Positions 24,368 through 32,315 are shown, numbered from the stretch's first letter. The stretch: 34,510 bases of DNA from Burkholderiales bacterium (GCA_947446685.1 CANFIC010000008.1:1-34510); one strand, 5' to 3'. Made by a program: numbers and translations. The notes: generated from the letters alone by a model not told the origin.

Positions 24368-25001
24368 AATGGACAAGTTCATCACCCATGAAGGCGTGGC
24401 GGCGGCCCTGCTGCGCAGCAATATCGACACCGACGCGATCATCCCCTCGCGCGAGATGAAGACCGTCTCCAAGACCGGCCTGGCCGGCGGGCTGTTCGCC
24501 GGCTGGCGCTATCTGGATGTGCAGACCCGTCAACCCAACCCCGACTTCGTGCTGAACCGGCCCGAACAGCAGGGCAGCTCGATCTTGCTGGCAGGCATCA
24601 ACTTCGGTTGCGGCTCGTCGCGCGAGCATGCGGTCTGGGCGCTCAAGGAATACGGCATCCGCGTCGTCGTGGCGCCCAGCTTCGGCGCGATTTTTGCGGG
24701 CAACTGTGTCAGGAACGGTTTGTTGCCGCTGGTGCTGAGCGAGGGCCAGATTGCCGAACTCGCCAGCAGCAGCGCCGCTGATCCGCAGACAAGGCGCCTG
24801 CGGGTCGATCTTGAACGCAATAGTCTCAGCGATGCCCAAGGCCGCTCTTACCCCTTCAGCCTGGCCGCCAGCCAGCGCGAGATGCTGCTCAAGGGGCTCG
24901 ACCCGATCGCGCTGACCCTCGAACTGAGCCCCGCGATCGATGCCTTCCAGGCCGAGGACCGCCAAGCCCGGCCCTGGATTTATATAGACCAGGCCGGCTG
25001 A
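24360..25001 (+). CDS. Aconitase-family hydratase, small subunit (LeuD-like)
   Basis: The protein has 213 aa and forms the swivelling domain that completes the LeuC-like active site. Motifs: LRSNIDTDAIIPSREMKTV, ILLAGINFGCGSSREHAVWALKEYGI (the GSSREH substrate loop) and APSFGAIFAGNCVRNGLLPL. The ATG at 24360 overlaps the large-subunit gene by 8 nt; a second ATG follows three codons later. The two subunits are encoded next to CoA-transferase and lyase genes and away from leuB, which argues against leucine synthesis. Confidence 0.93.
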   Translation: MTEMDKFITHEGVAAALLRSNIDTDAIIPSREMKTVSKTGLAGGLFAGWRYLDVQTRQPNPDFVLNRPEQQGSSILLAGINFGCGSSREHAVWALKEYGIRVVVAPSFGAIFAGNCVRNGLLPLVLSEGQIAELASSSAADPQTRRLRVDLERNSLSDAQGRSYPFSLAASQREMLLKGLDPIALTLELSPAIDAFQAEDRQARPWIYIDQAG

Positions 25002-25852
25002 TGCTCAATCGCCCACACACCGAATTCGTCCAGTCGCAGATGCTGCCTTGGCGACGCATCCCGCCCGGCGCAGCCAGGCCGGACGCCGAATACAAGTTCC
25101 TCAGCCGCGACCCGGATGACGGCGCTTGCACCTGCTTGATCCGCTATGCGCCGGGTTGGGCAAGGCTGGCCGACGAATACCTCGATGCGACCGAAGAGTT
25201 CTATGTGCTTGAGGGCGAGATCGAAGTCAACGGGCTGGTCTACAAGGCCGACCATTACGGGCATATCCCGAAGCAGGCGCTGCGCCACTCGATGTCAACC
25301 CGAAGCGGTGCGGTGGTGCTGACTTTCTTTGATGCCCAGCCGGAATTCCATGCCGAAGGCAGCGCCACATCGGCGGCGAGCGAAGCGCTGCTGCACCGCG
25401 ATGTGTTGCACATGCCCTGGGACATGAAGGTCAACGACGCCAAGCTGGCCCATCTGGGCATCTCGCGCAAGGACTTGCGTGCCGACCCGGTGAGCGGCGA
25501 ACGCACCTTTTTGTCGATGATGCTGCCGCATTCCGAACCACCCGGCTCGCATGGACCGCGCGAATCGCATCCGGTGGTCGAGGAATGTTTCGTCATCGCC
25601 GGCTCGCTGGTCGGCCCCTATGGCGAGATGCATGCGGGTGCTTATTTCTGGCGTCCGCCGGGCATTCCGCATGGACCCTTTGGTACCCGCTGGGGCTGCG
25701 TGGCGCTGATCCGTTTCGTCGGCGGCCGCCATGTCAACATCTGGACCGTCGACGAAGCGCCGTTCGACTTCCATCAGCCTTATCGGCCGGTATTACCACC
25801 CGAATATGCGCACCTGAGCGCCCTACCCTGGGTGCCGCCGCAGGCTTATTGA
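25001..25852 (+). CDS. Two-domain cupin protein
   Basis: The protein has 283 aa. It contains two cupin barrels, about residues 45-115 and 180-250. The first (ATEEFYVLEGEIEVNG, HYGHIPKQALRH) lacks the full His-x-His metal set. The second (HPVVEECFVIAGSLVGPYG, YFWRPPGIPHGPFG) keeps His, Glu and His and probably binds a metal. Relatives are dioxygenases or isomerases acting on small acids, but I cannot assign one. The start shares a base with the LeuD stop (TGATG). It is the last gene of the plus-strand operon; 28 nt separate it from the converging regulator gene. Confidence 0.8.
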   Translation: MLNRPHTEFVQSQMLPWRRIPPGAARPDAEYKFLSRDPDDGACTCLIRYAPGWARLADEYLDATEEFYVLEGEIEVNGLVYKADHYGHIPKQALRHSMSTRSGAVVLTFFDAQPEFHAEGSATSAASEALLHRDVLHMPWDMKVNDAKLAHLGISRKDLRADPVSGERTFLSMMLPHSEPPGSHGPRESHPVVEECFVIAGSLVGPYGEMHAGAYFWRPPGIPHGPFGTRWGCVALIRFVGGRHVNIWTVDEAPFDFHQPYRPVLPPEYAHLSALPWVPPQAY

Positions 25853-25880
25853 TCCTGGATTGGGCAGTTGACAGCCCCGG

Positions 25881-27824
25881 TCAAGGCGAGCGGTCCAGGG
25901 CCTCGATCTCCTTGAGTCGGCGCCACAGCGTTGTGCGGCTGATCGAAAGCGCCTGGGCTGCGCCCTGCCGGCTACCCTTGGCGGCCTGCAGCGCCGCCAG
26001 AATGCGCGCGTCATCGAGCAAGACCGGAGCTTCCTCCTCAACAGCCGCAGTCAACTCAGGGATCAAGCCCTGTGCAAGCTCGGGCGCCTCGCGCAGGAAC
26101 AGCGAATACTCGACCTCGCCCGACTCGGGCAAGCCGAACAGGAACACGGCGAAGCGTTCCATCAGGTTTTCCAACTCGCGGATATTGCCCGGCCAACGGT
26201 ACTGACGCAGCAGCGGCAGCAGCGGCAAGAGCAGGGGCTCGGCCGACAAGGTACTGCCCAGCTCGAGCAGCTTGGCTTCGAGCAACTGGCTTGCCAAGGC
26301 ATGCAGATCCTCGGGTCGTTCGCGCAGCGGCGGCAGCGAGACCAGCAGGATGTTCAGCCGGTAGAACAGGTCAGCGCGAAACAGGCCTTCGGCAATGCGG
26401 TTTTCAAGCGAGCGGTGGGTCGCGGCAATCACTCGCACGTCGATCGCGATCGGTGCATTGCTGCCCAAACGGACAACCTCACGCTCCTGCAATACCCGCA
26501 GCAAGCGGGTCTGCAAGGAGATCGGCATATCGCCGATCTCATCCAGAAAAACCGTACCGGTATGGGCTGCTTCAAACAGACCGGGTTTGCCGCCTTTGCG
26601 CGAGCCAGTGAAGGCGCCTTCTTCATGGCCGAACAACTCGCTCTCGAGCAGCGACTCAGGAAACGATGCGCAGTTCAGCGTCACGAATGGCCCGCGCTGG
26701 CGTTCGCTGGCGTTGTGAATCGCCTGCGCGAACAACTCCTTGCCGGTGCCGGTTTCGCCGGTGATCAACACGGTTGAGGCGGTCCTGGCGCAGCGGCCAG
26801 CCACGCCCCGGGCATAGGCCAGCGCGGGGCTGTTGCCGGTGATCAGATCGAAGCTGTAGCGCGCTGCCACGCTCTTGGGCCGGCGCTGCGATCGGATCGT
26901 CGTGTCGGCACGATGAATCGCGCTGGTGTCGCGCAAGGTCAGCAAAGCGCCGGTGATGCCGCCGCGCTCATGGATCGCGGTGCGGTTCATCAGCAAGCTG
27001 CTGCGCCCAAGCTGGATCACCATGTCCAGGTCATCGTCCTGCCCGGCCAAAACAGAGGCCAGCGACAACTCGCTGGCCAGATCCGGCAAGCGCAAGCCGA
27101 TCGGACTGCTTGCATCGAGGCCGAGAATCCGCCGCATCAGCGGGTTGATCGCCGTGATGCGGTGTTGCATATCGACAGCCAGGATCGCTTCATGCAGATG
27201 GGCAAAAGCGGCATTCAGGTTTTCATATTTCGAATCCTGGCGGATCGCGTTTTCACCCAGTTGCACAGCCTCTTCCAGCGCGCGCTCGACCGAGTCGTTG
27301 CTGTAGATCAGGATGCCATGCAAGCCATTTTGCTCGGCCAGATCGACGATCAGGCTCGAACCCACCACCACCTCGATGCCCTGTGCCATCAAGGTCTGGA
27401 AATGCCCGCGCGCCTCGGCCAGGGTTTCATAGCTGAACTGGAACAGCTCGACTTTCAACAGGTCCTTGACCGAATCGAGCAAGGGCATGGTCTCGCGGAA
27501 GATCACCATCCCGACCCGGGATGACAGTTGCCGCGCCCGCTGCAATGCCAGCAGCAGGTCAAAGCCGGTGACCTCTATGCTGACGACCGGCAAATCCAGT
27601 TGCGATCTCAGCATCACGGCGATCGAGCCGGCGCTGACGAGCACATCGATGTCACCGCGCTGTTGCATCTGGCGCCCGCGCAGCACTGCATCCTCCAGCG
27701 TGTATTCGTCGACGATGATCTCGGCGCGATCGCGCACCCGACTCTCGGCATGGCGCAGCAATCGCGTCAAGGCCTTGTAGGTCAGCACACAGATGCGGGG
27801 TTTGCGTTGATGAATGAAAGCCAT
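25881..27824 (-). CDS. PrpR-type sigma-54-dependent transcriptional activator
   Basis: The protein has 647 aa. Domains in order: a PrpR-type N-terminal ligand sensor (about 10-195, with GDIDVLVSAGSIAVML and VSIEVTGFDLLLALQ), a PAS domain (about 203-305), the AAA+ core with Walker A GETGTGKE (356-363), the sigma-54 contact loop GAFTGS (403-408) and Walker B VFLDEIGD (425-432), and a Fis-type HTH (about 604-643, GAAQALSISRTTLWRRL). PrpR senses 2-methylcitrate; the N-terminal domain here probably senses another short organic acid or CoA-pathway intermediate. It is divergent from an operon with a -24/-12 promoter and is its likely activator. Confidence 0.93.
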   Translation of the reverse strand: MAFIHQRKPRICVLTYKALTRLLRHAESRVRDRAEIIVDEYTLEDAVLRGRQMQQRGDIDVLVSAGSIAVMLRSQLDLPVVSIEVTGFDLLLALQRARQLSSRVGMVIFRETMPLLDSVKDLLKVELFQFSYETLAEARGHFQTLMAQGIEVVVGSSLIVDLAEQNGLHGILIYSNDSVERALEEAVQLGENAIRQDSKYENLNAAFAHLHEAILAVDMQHRITAINPLMRRILGLDASSPIGLRLPDLASELSLASVLAGQDDDLDMVIQLGRSSLLMNRTAIHERGGITGALLTLRDTSAIHRADTTIRSQRRPKSVAARYSFDLITGNSPALAYARGVAGRCARTASTVLITGETGTGKELFAQAIHNASERQRGPFVTLNCASFPESLLESELFGHEEGAFTGSRKGGKPGLFEAAHTGTVFLDEIGDMPISLQTRLLRVLQEREVVRLGSNAPIAIDVRVIAATHRSLENRIAEGLFRADLFYRLNILLVSLPPLRERPEDLHALASQLLEAKLLELGSTLSAEPLLLPLLPLLRQYRWPGNIRELENLMERFAVFLFGLPESGEVEYSLFLREAPELAQGLIPELTAAVEEEAPVLLDDARILAALQAAKGSRQGAAQALSISRTTLWRRLKEIEALDRSP

Positions 27825-27876
27825 GGGGTTCCAGGTTCAGATGCGGGGTCACGCTTGTTGCTGACGGCATGCTAGC

Positions 27877-27917
27877 TGAAACATTGAACGTTGCAGCAGT
27901 TCGATGGATATGTTTCA
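27877..27917. promoter_or_regulatory. Nested inverted repeats, probable upstream activator site
   Basis: TGAAACAT (27877-27884) is mirrored by ATGTTTCA (27910-27917). Inside them GAAC (27886-27889) is mirrored by GTTC (27899-27902). The centre lies roughly 95 bp upstream of the -24 box, the normal distance for a sigma-54 activator. Confidence 0.5.
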
Positions 27918-27989
27918 AATCTACGCATGGCCCGCCATTTTTCGTCTCAGCGAAGGCCTGCAACAGCAGGGAAGTCGTTTCATAGCGGA

Positions 27990-28005
27990 TGGCAAGCATC
28001 TTGCT
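27990..28005 (+). promoter_or_regulatory. Sigma-54 (-24/-12) promoter
   Basis: TGGCAAGCATCTTGCT matches the consensus TGGCACG-N4-TTGCW at all but one position, with the essential GG and GC exactly ten bases apart (27991-27992 and 28003-28004). It drives the operon beginning at 28138, and the divergent gene encodes a sigma-54 activator. Confidence 0.75.
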
Positions 28006-28137
28006 TTATTGAACCGGAAGGCATCCGACCTCCAGCCCGACGCCGGGCCGGAACAGCCTCGCAATTGCTCTGGCAAGTTATCCAGATCCGGCGCCATCTC
28101 TGCCGGCCAATTTTTTGATCAGTTGAGGATCTGCCAG

Positions 28138-29181
28138 ATGTTCCAGCTATTTAGTAAGTTCACCCTATGCATGACCCTGGGCCTGCTGGTCCCGACGATG
28201 GCGATCGCACAAGCGCCTTCAGCCAGCAGTCTGGCTGCGGACCGGAAAGCCGAGCTGGCCCGCTTCCTCGAATGGTTCGGTGGCGAATGGGACAACTTCG
28301 AACAGGTCTGGCAGCGCAAAACCGACAACGAGACAAGAGCCGCTGCCCAACCGCCTTTGCCGGAACTGGCGCCGATCGCCAACAGCCACCATATCCTCGT
28401 TCCGGTGGCAGCACCAAAGGTCGGCGGCCAGCTGTTCTACATGCAGCAAAGCCTGGGTGCCGACCTGTCAAAAGTCTACCGACAGCGCCTCTACCGAGTC
28501 ACGCCTGACGCTAGCAGCCAGGCGATCAAGCTCGAAATTTTTTCCCTGCCCGATGAAAAATCCTTCGTCGACGCCCACCTGAAACCGGCCTTGTTCGCGC
28601 AACTCGATCCCGCCTCGCTACGCGCCATACCGGGCTGCGAGCAGTACTGGCGCTACCAGGCCAGTGCCAAGGAATATATCGGCAGCATGCTTCCAGGCGC
28701 CTGCAGCAAGGCAGCGGCCGAAGCCGGCAGCCTGGCCACTGATCTGGTGAAGCTGGGCGAGAAGGAACTCTGGATCAGCGAACAAGCTCGCAATCAGCAA
28801 GGCAGCCAGAGCGGGACGACGATCAGGACCCGCAAGGTGCGTTACTACCTCGGCTGGATGTTCGGCAAGGACAGCGACGGCCGGCGCCTGCAAGGCCGGC
28901 GCGACTTGCAACTGCACAACGAAGGCCAGATCGTCACCCTGAATTTTGAAGACGGCAGCCCGAGCAAGTTGCAGATCCAGTTGGCTCAGCTGACCTACCA
29001 GAACACAAGGGCAGCGATCCTGAAACTGACTCTGCTCGACCAGAGCACCGGCAAGACGATCGCCTACACCTGGAGCGATCCGGAATCAAACACCATCGGC
29101 ATGAACCTCGGCTGGATCCAGTTCGGCTTCAAGCCGAAAACCTCTGATCTTGCTTTTGGTTTCGCCAGCAAGCCCGATTGA
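28138..29181 (+). CDS. Secreted CpcT/CpeT-family (bilin lyase-like) protein
   Basis: The protein has 347 aa. The ATG at 28138 has GAGGA 8 nt upstream; the longer open frame from 27904 would run through the promoter. Residues 1-25 form a Sec signal peptide (hydrophobic LCMTLGLLVP, cut after AIAQA). The rest follows the CpcT/CpeT pattern known from phycobilisome chromophore lyases: LARFLEWFGGEWDNFEQVW, YMQQSLGADLSKVYRQRLYRV, IPGCEQYWRYQ...YIGSMLPGACSKA, and ELWISEQAR. Bacteria without phycobilins also carry such proteins, with unknown roles. A periplasmic ligand-binding or lyase role is inferred. An 109-nt gap follows, with one small hairpin (29190-29206) and no T-run. Confidence 0.75.
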   Translation: MFQLFSKFTLCMTLGLLVPTMAIAQAPSASSLAADRKAELARFLEWFGGEWDNFEQVWQRKTDNETRAAAQPPLPELAPIANSHHILVPVAAPKVGGQLFYMQQSLGADLSKVYRQRLYRVTPDASSQAIKLEIFSLPDEKSFVDAHLKPALFAQLDPASLRAIPGCEQYWRYQASAKEYIGSMLPGACSKAAAEAGSLATDLVKLGEKELWISEQARNQQGSQSGTTIRTRKVRYYLGWMFGKDSDGRRLQGRRDLQLHNEGQIVTLNFEDGSPSKLQIQLAQLTYQNTRAAILKLTLLDQSTGKTIAYTWSDPESNTIGMNLGWIQFGFKPKTSDLAFGFASKPD

Positions 29182-29290
29182 AGCGGCTGGCTGAATTGCC
29201 TTCAGCTGCGACCACCCACCGCCGTCGATAGTGGCGCCAAGAATCGACAGACTTGCTGTCACCACCTCGACCTCGTGACTGCCAGCGCCG

Positions 29291-30853
29291 ATGAAATCCA
29301 CGCAAGCAAAAATGCACAATCCACTCTCATCAAGCGCCAAAGCTGCGCCCGAAGCGCTGGTCGTCGACTGGCTGGCTGACATCGCGAGGATCTATCCGCA
29401 GCAGGCCTCGCTGATTGACCTGGTCACCGGACGGCGTTTTGTCTACCACCAGACTTTCGACCGCGTCTGCCGGCTGGCTGCAGTTTTTCGCAGCCAGGGT
29501 TGTACAAGGGGTGACCGGGTGATGGCCTTGGTGCGCAACTCCACCGATGTCTACGAAATGATGTTTGCATGCTGGCGCATCGGTGCGGTCTTCATGCCGG
29601 TGAACTGGCGGCTTGCACCGGCTGAACTGGCCGCCATTCATTCTGATGGCGATCCGGCGCTGCTCATCGTCGATGACGAATTTGCGGCCAATCTGGACAG
29701 CTCGGGCAAGCCGCGGCTGTCGAGATCGCCAGGTTCTGCGACCAGCAGTTATGAACGCGCTTTGGCAGCCGCTTTGCCTGACCGCAGCTTCGCGGCGATC
29801 GATCTCGACGCGATGAACATGCTGATGTACACCTCGGGTACGACCGGCAAGCCCAAGGGTGTGATCGGCAACTGGCGCATGACGACGACGATGCTCTTGC
29901 AGGCGGCCACCAATGCCAGGCTCGGACCGGGTTGCGTCACGCTGACGGCTGCACCGCTGTTCCACACGGCCGGACTGAACTCCTTCGCGACGCCGACGCT
30001 GCATGTCGGTGGCGCGATTGCGGTGATGGACAACTGGCAGCCGGGCGCCTGCCTTGCACATCTGCGCGATCCTGATTTGAAAATCACCCATACCCTGGGC
30101 GTACCGACGCAATTTCTGGCGATGTCCAGGCATGCTGATTTTTCGGCTGGCGGATTTCCATTCTTGCGGGTGGCTGCCGTCGGAGGCGCGCCACCGACCG
30201 AGGAGCTGATGCGGACCTGGGCTGAGAAAGGCCATGCCTTGATGCCAGGTTACGGCATGACCGAAGCGTTCGGCGTCGCCAATATGGAGCCGGAACTGGC
30301 AATGCGAAAGCCCGGTGCTGTAGGTCGCGCAATGGCAATGACCAGGCTGCGCATCGCCGATGAACAGGGCCTCGAATTGCCGGCTGGCGAGCGCGGCGAA
30401 ATCCAGTTGGCCGGCCCCGGCATCACGCCCGGCTATTGGCGCCAGCCCGAGCTCACGCAGGCCGCCTTCGTCGACGGCTGGTTTCGCACCGGCGACATCG
30501 GTTTCATGGATAGCGATGGCATCTGTTTCCTGGTTGACCGCAAGAAGGACATGTTCATTTCTGGCGGTGAAAACGTCTACCCGGCTGAAGTGGAAAACCT
30601 GCTGGCGGATTTCCCCGAGATCTCGCAGGTCGCGGTGATCGGCATCAAAGATCCGGTCTGGGGTGAAGTCGGCAAGGCCATCGTCGTACTCAGGCCAGGC
30701 GCCGCAGTCGATGCCGCCGAACTGCTCGGCCGCTGCCGCGGCAGGATCGCCGCCTACAAGATCCCCAAAGCAATGCTGATCTTGCCTTCGCTGCCCTTGA
30801 GCGCGCAGGGCAAAGTCATGAAAAACGAACTGAGGAAGCTCTATGGCGGCTAA
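29291..30853 (+). CDS. Acyl-CoA ligase (AMP-dependent synthetase)
   Basis: The protein has 520 aa. It activates a carboxylic acid with ATP to an acyl-AMP and then an acyl-CoA. Motifs: the P-loop-like YTSGTTGKPKG (180-190), GYGMTEA (320-326), WFRTGDIG (397-404), the hinge DRKKDMFISGGENVYP and catalytic Lys508 in AQGKVMKNELRK. The start is uncertain: ATG 29291 or ATG 29312, both with weak ribosome sites. It overlaps the next gene by 11 nt. The acid is unknown; the pocket residues suggest a medium or branched acid of the FadD/MenE-like group. Confidence 0.92.
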   Translation: MKSTQAKMHNPLSSSAKAAPEALVVDWLADIARIYPQQASLIDLVTGRRFVYHQTFDRVCRLAAVFRSQGCTRGDRVMALVRNSTDVYEMMFACWRIGAVFMPVNWRLAPAELAAIHSDGDPALLIVDDEFAANLDSSGKPRLSRSPGSATSSYERALAAALPDRSFAAIDLDAMNMLMYTSGTTGKPKGVIGNWRMTTTMLLQAATNARLGPGCVTLTAAPLFHTAGLNSFATPTLHVGGAIAVMDNWQPGACLAHLRDPDLKITHTLGVPTQFLAMSRHADFSAGGFPFLRVAAVGGAPPTEELMRTWAEKGHALMPGYGMTEAFGVANMEPELAMRKPGAVGRAMAMTRLRIADEQGLELPAGERGEIQLAGPGITPGYWRQPELTQAAFVDGWFRTGDIGFMDSDGICFLVDRKKDMFISGGENVYPAEVENLLADFPEISQVAVIGIKDPVWGEVGKAIVVLRPGAAVDAAELLGRCRGRIAAYKIPKAMLILPSLPLSAQGKVMKNELRKLYGG

Positions 30854-31817
30854 TTCAACCGACAAGATCGAAAGCCACATGGCACGGATCAAAGCAAGGC
30901 TGGTCCTGCCTGTCATCGCAGCACCGATGTTTCTGGTATCCGGGCCGGAACTGGTCATCGCCGCCTGCAAGGCCGGCGTGATCGGCTCGTTCCCGACCTT
31001 GAACGCACGCCCGATCGAAGTCCTGGAGGATTGGTTTCAGCGCATCGTTCGCGAGCTCGAATTATTCCGGGCAGCGGGTGGCAATCCAGCCCCCTGGGCA
31101 GCCAATTTGATCGTGCATCGCAGCAATGCTCGCGCCGATCAGGATGTGGCTTTGACCCTGAAATACCGGCCGGAAATCGTCATCACCGCGCTGGGCACTC
31201 CGGCGGGTGTGGTGGCTGCGGTCCATGATTATGGCGGGCTGGTGTTCGCCGATGTCAACTCGGTTGCCTACGCCCGCAAGGCAGCGGCAGCAGGCGCAGA
31301 TGGACTGGTCCTGGTGGCCTCGGGTGCGGGCGGCCATACCGGCCCGCTGAATGCGTTCTCGTTTGTCCCGGCAGTTCGGGAGTTCTTCGACGGCCCGATC
31401 ATTCTCGGCGGCGGCATCATCAATGGCAGGGGGGTGCGAGCAGCGCAAATGCTCGGCGCAGACTTCGCCTATATCGGCACGCGCTTCATCGCCACAATTG
31501 AAAGCATGGCCCCTCAGGCCTACAAGCAGATGCTGGTCGATTGCACCGAGGAAGACATCATCTGCTCAAGCCATTTCACCGGGGTTGCTGCCAACTACCT
31601 CAAGCCGAGCATCATCAAGGCCGGGATCGATCCGGCTCAACTCGGTGTGCGCAAGGAAATGAAATTTGACCATCGCGGCGATTCTGCAGAAGCCAAGGCA
31701 TGGAAGGACATCTGGGCGGCCGGCCAAGGCGTACGGGCGATCACCTCGGTGCTCAGTACGGCCGATCTGGTCGATGAACTGGCGCGTGATTACGCTGCCG
31801 CAGCCCCGCCTGTATGA
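30843..31817 (+). CDS. Nitronate monooxygenase-family flavoprotein
   Basis: The protein has 324 aa. It is an FMN TIM-barrel of the 2-nitropropane dioxygenase/nitronate monooxygenase superfamily, which also includes enoyl reductases (FabK) and a trans-acting polyketide reductase. Seen are LPVIAAPMFLVSG near the start, the catalytic-His region SGAGGHTGPLNAFSFV (His165) and the phosphate loop ILGGGIINGRGV. In catabolic operons many members are of unproven function; nitronate oxidation is only one option, and enoyl-CoA reduction or oxidation is equally possible. The start overlaps the ligase stop by 11 nt. Confidence 0.88.
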   Translation: MAANSTDKIESHMARIKARLVLPVIAAPMFLVSGPELVIAACKAGVIGSFPTLNARPIEVLEDWFQRIVRELELFRAAGGNPAPWAANLIVHRSNARADQDVALTLKYRPEIVITALGTPAGVVAAVHDYGGLVFADVNSVAYARKAAAAGADGLVLVASGAGGHTGPLNAFSFVPAVREFFDGPIILGGGIINGRGVRAAQMLGADFAYIGTRFIATIESMAPQAYKQMLVDCTEEDIICSSHFTGVAANYLKPSIIKAGIDPAQLGVRKEMKFDHRGDSAEAKAWKDIWAAGQGVRAITSVLSTADLVDELARDYAAAAPPV

Positions 31818-32218
31818 ACGCAGTCGACATCGCAACGCTGCCGCGCATTGCGGCACGCGAGTTCCTTTGCGGAGAAGTCCTTGCGCTTGACGCTGCAAGC
31901 GGTGCCGCGCAACTGCGCTACCGGGTGACCGAAATGCACCTCAACCTGGCTGGAACCGCATTTGGCGGATTTCTCGCCGCCATGATCGACGACGCTGCTG
32001 GCCTGGCCGCCTGGTTCGGCGCTAGGCAGCGACCCTTCGCCACCGTCACCATGACCGTCAATTTTCTCAGCGCAGCCAGAGTCGGCGATGCCTTGCTGGC
32101 CGATGTCCTGGTGACTCAATCGGGTTCGCGCCAGGCTTTTATCGAGGTTCGCCTGGCCCATGAATCAAGCCAAAGATTGGTGGCGACAGCCACCGTCGTG
32201 CAAAGTTTTCTGGCCTGA
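31814..32218 (+). CDS. PaaI-type hot-dog thioesterase
   Basis: The protein has 134 aa. It is a single hot-dog domain that would hydrolyse an acyl-CoA dead-end or product. The segment LAGTAFGGFLAAMIDDAAGLA aligns with the HGGxxxAxxD motif of PaaI, with Phe replacing the His and the catalytic Asp (59 or 60) kept. TVTMTVNFLSAARVGD follows. It overlaps the previous stop by ATGA and is the last gene of the sigma-54 operon. Confidence 0.88.
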   Translation: MNAVDIATLPRIAAREFLCGEVLALDAASGAAQLRYRVTEMHLNLAGTAFGGFLAAMIDDAAGLAAWFGARQRPFATVTMTVNFLSAARVGDALLADVLVTQSGSRQAFIEVRLAHESSQRLVATATVVQSFLA

Positions 32219-32223
32219 GCTGC

Positions 32224-32252
32224 TTGGCAGTGCAATCAATTGCCGATAAGAT
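32224..32252 (+). promoter_or_regulatory. Sigma-70 promoter of the FAD oxidase - TRAP unit
   Basis: TTGGCA (32224-32229, five of six), a 17-bp spacer and TAAGAT (32247-32252, four of six). Transcription would start about 7 bases later, within operator C, the same arrangement as at 16430. Confidence 0.6.
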
Positions 32253-32257
32253 TCAAT

Positions 32258-32269
32258 TTGTACGGACAA
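32258..32269. promoter_or_regulatory. Operator C: TTGTACGGACAA
   Basis: This is the reverse complement of operator B, with 19 nt shared exactly including flanks. It begins 6 bp after the -10 box and so covers the start point of the FAD oxidase transcript. Confidence 0.72.
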
Positions 32270-32315
32270 CTTTTCGCCAGACTGCACCGGGCGGCTGGCA
32301 TAGGGAATGACTGAG

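Larger units (their letters stand above)
27825..28137. other. Divergent control region, sigma-54 regulator / CpcT-like operon
   Basis: The 313 bases without a gene contain nested inverted repeats (27877-27917) and a sigma-54 promoter (27990-28005), followed by about 120 nt of leader that holds nothing else I can name apart from the ribosome site GAGGA at 28125-28129. Confidence 0.6.

Noticed and set aside
21774-25001. CaiB-LeuC-LeuD as part of leucine biosynthesis
   Set aside because: No leuA or leuB is nearby, and the genes overlap CoA-transferase and lyase genes in a catabolic operon.
27904-28137. Upstream extension of the CpcT-like frame
   Set aside because: It would include the sigma-54 promoter and hide a clear signal peptide that begins at 28138.
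29190-29206. Hairpin GCTGAA-TTGCC-TTCAGC after the CpcT-like gene
   Set aside because: No T-run and the downstream genes are probably in the same operon; likely incidental.
29500-29507. TTGTACAA resembling the regulon operator
   Set aside because: It is 8 bp without the central CCGG/CCGT bases, lies inside the acyl-CoA ligase coding sequence and lacks the AGTT/AAAT flanks; chance is enough.
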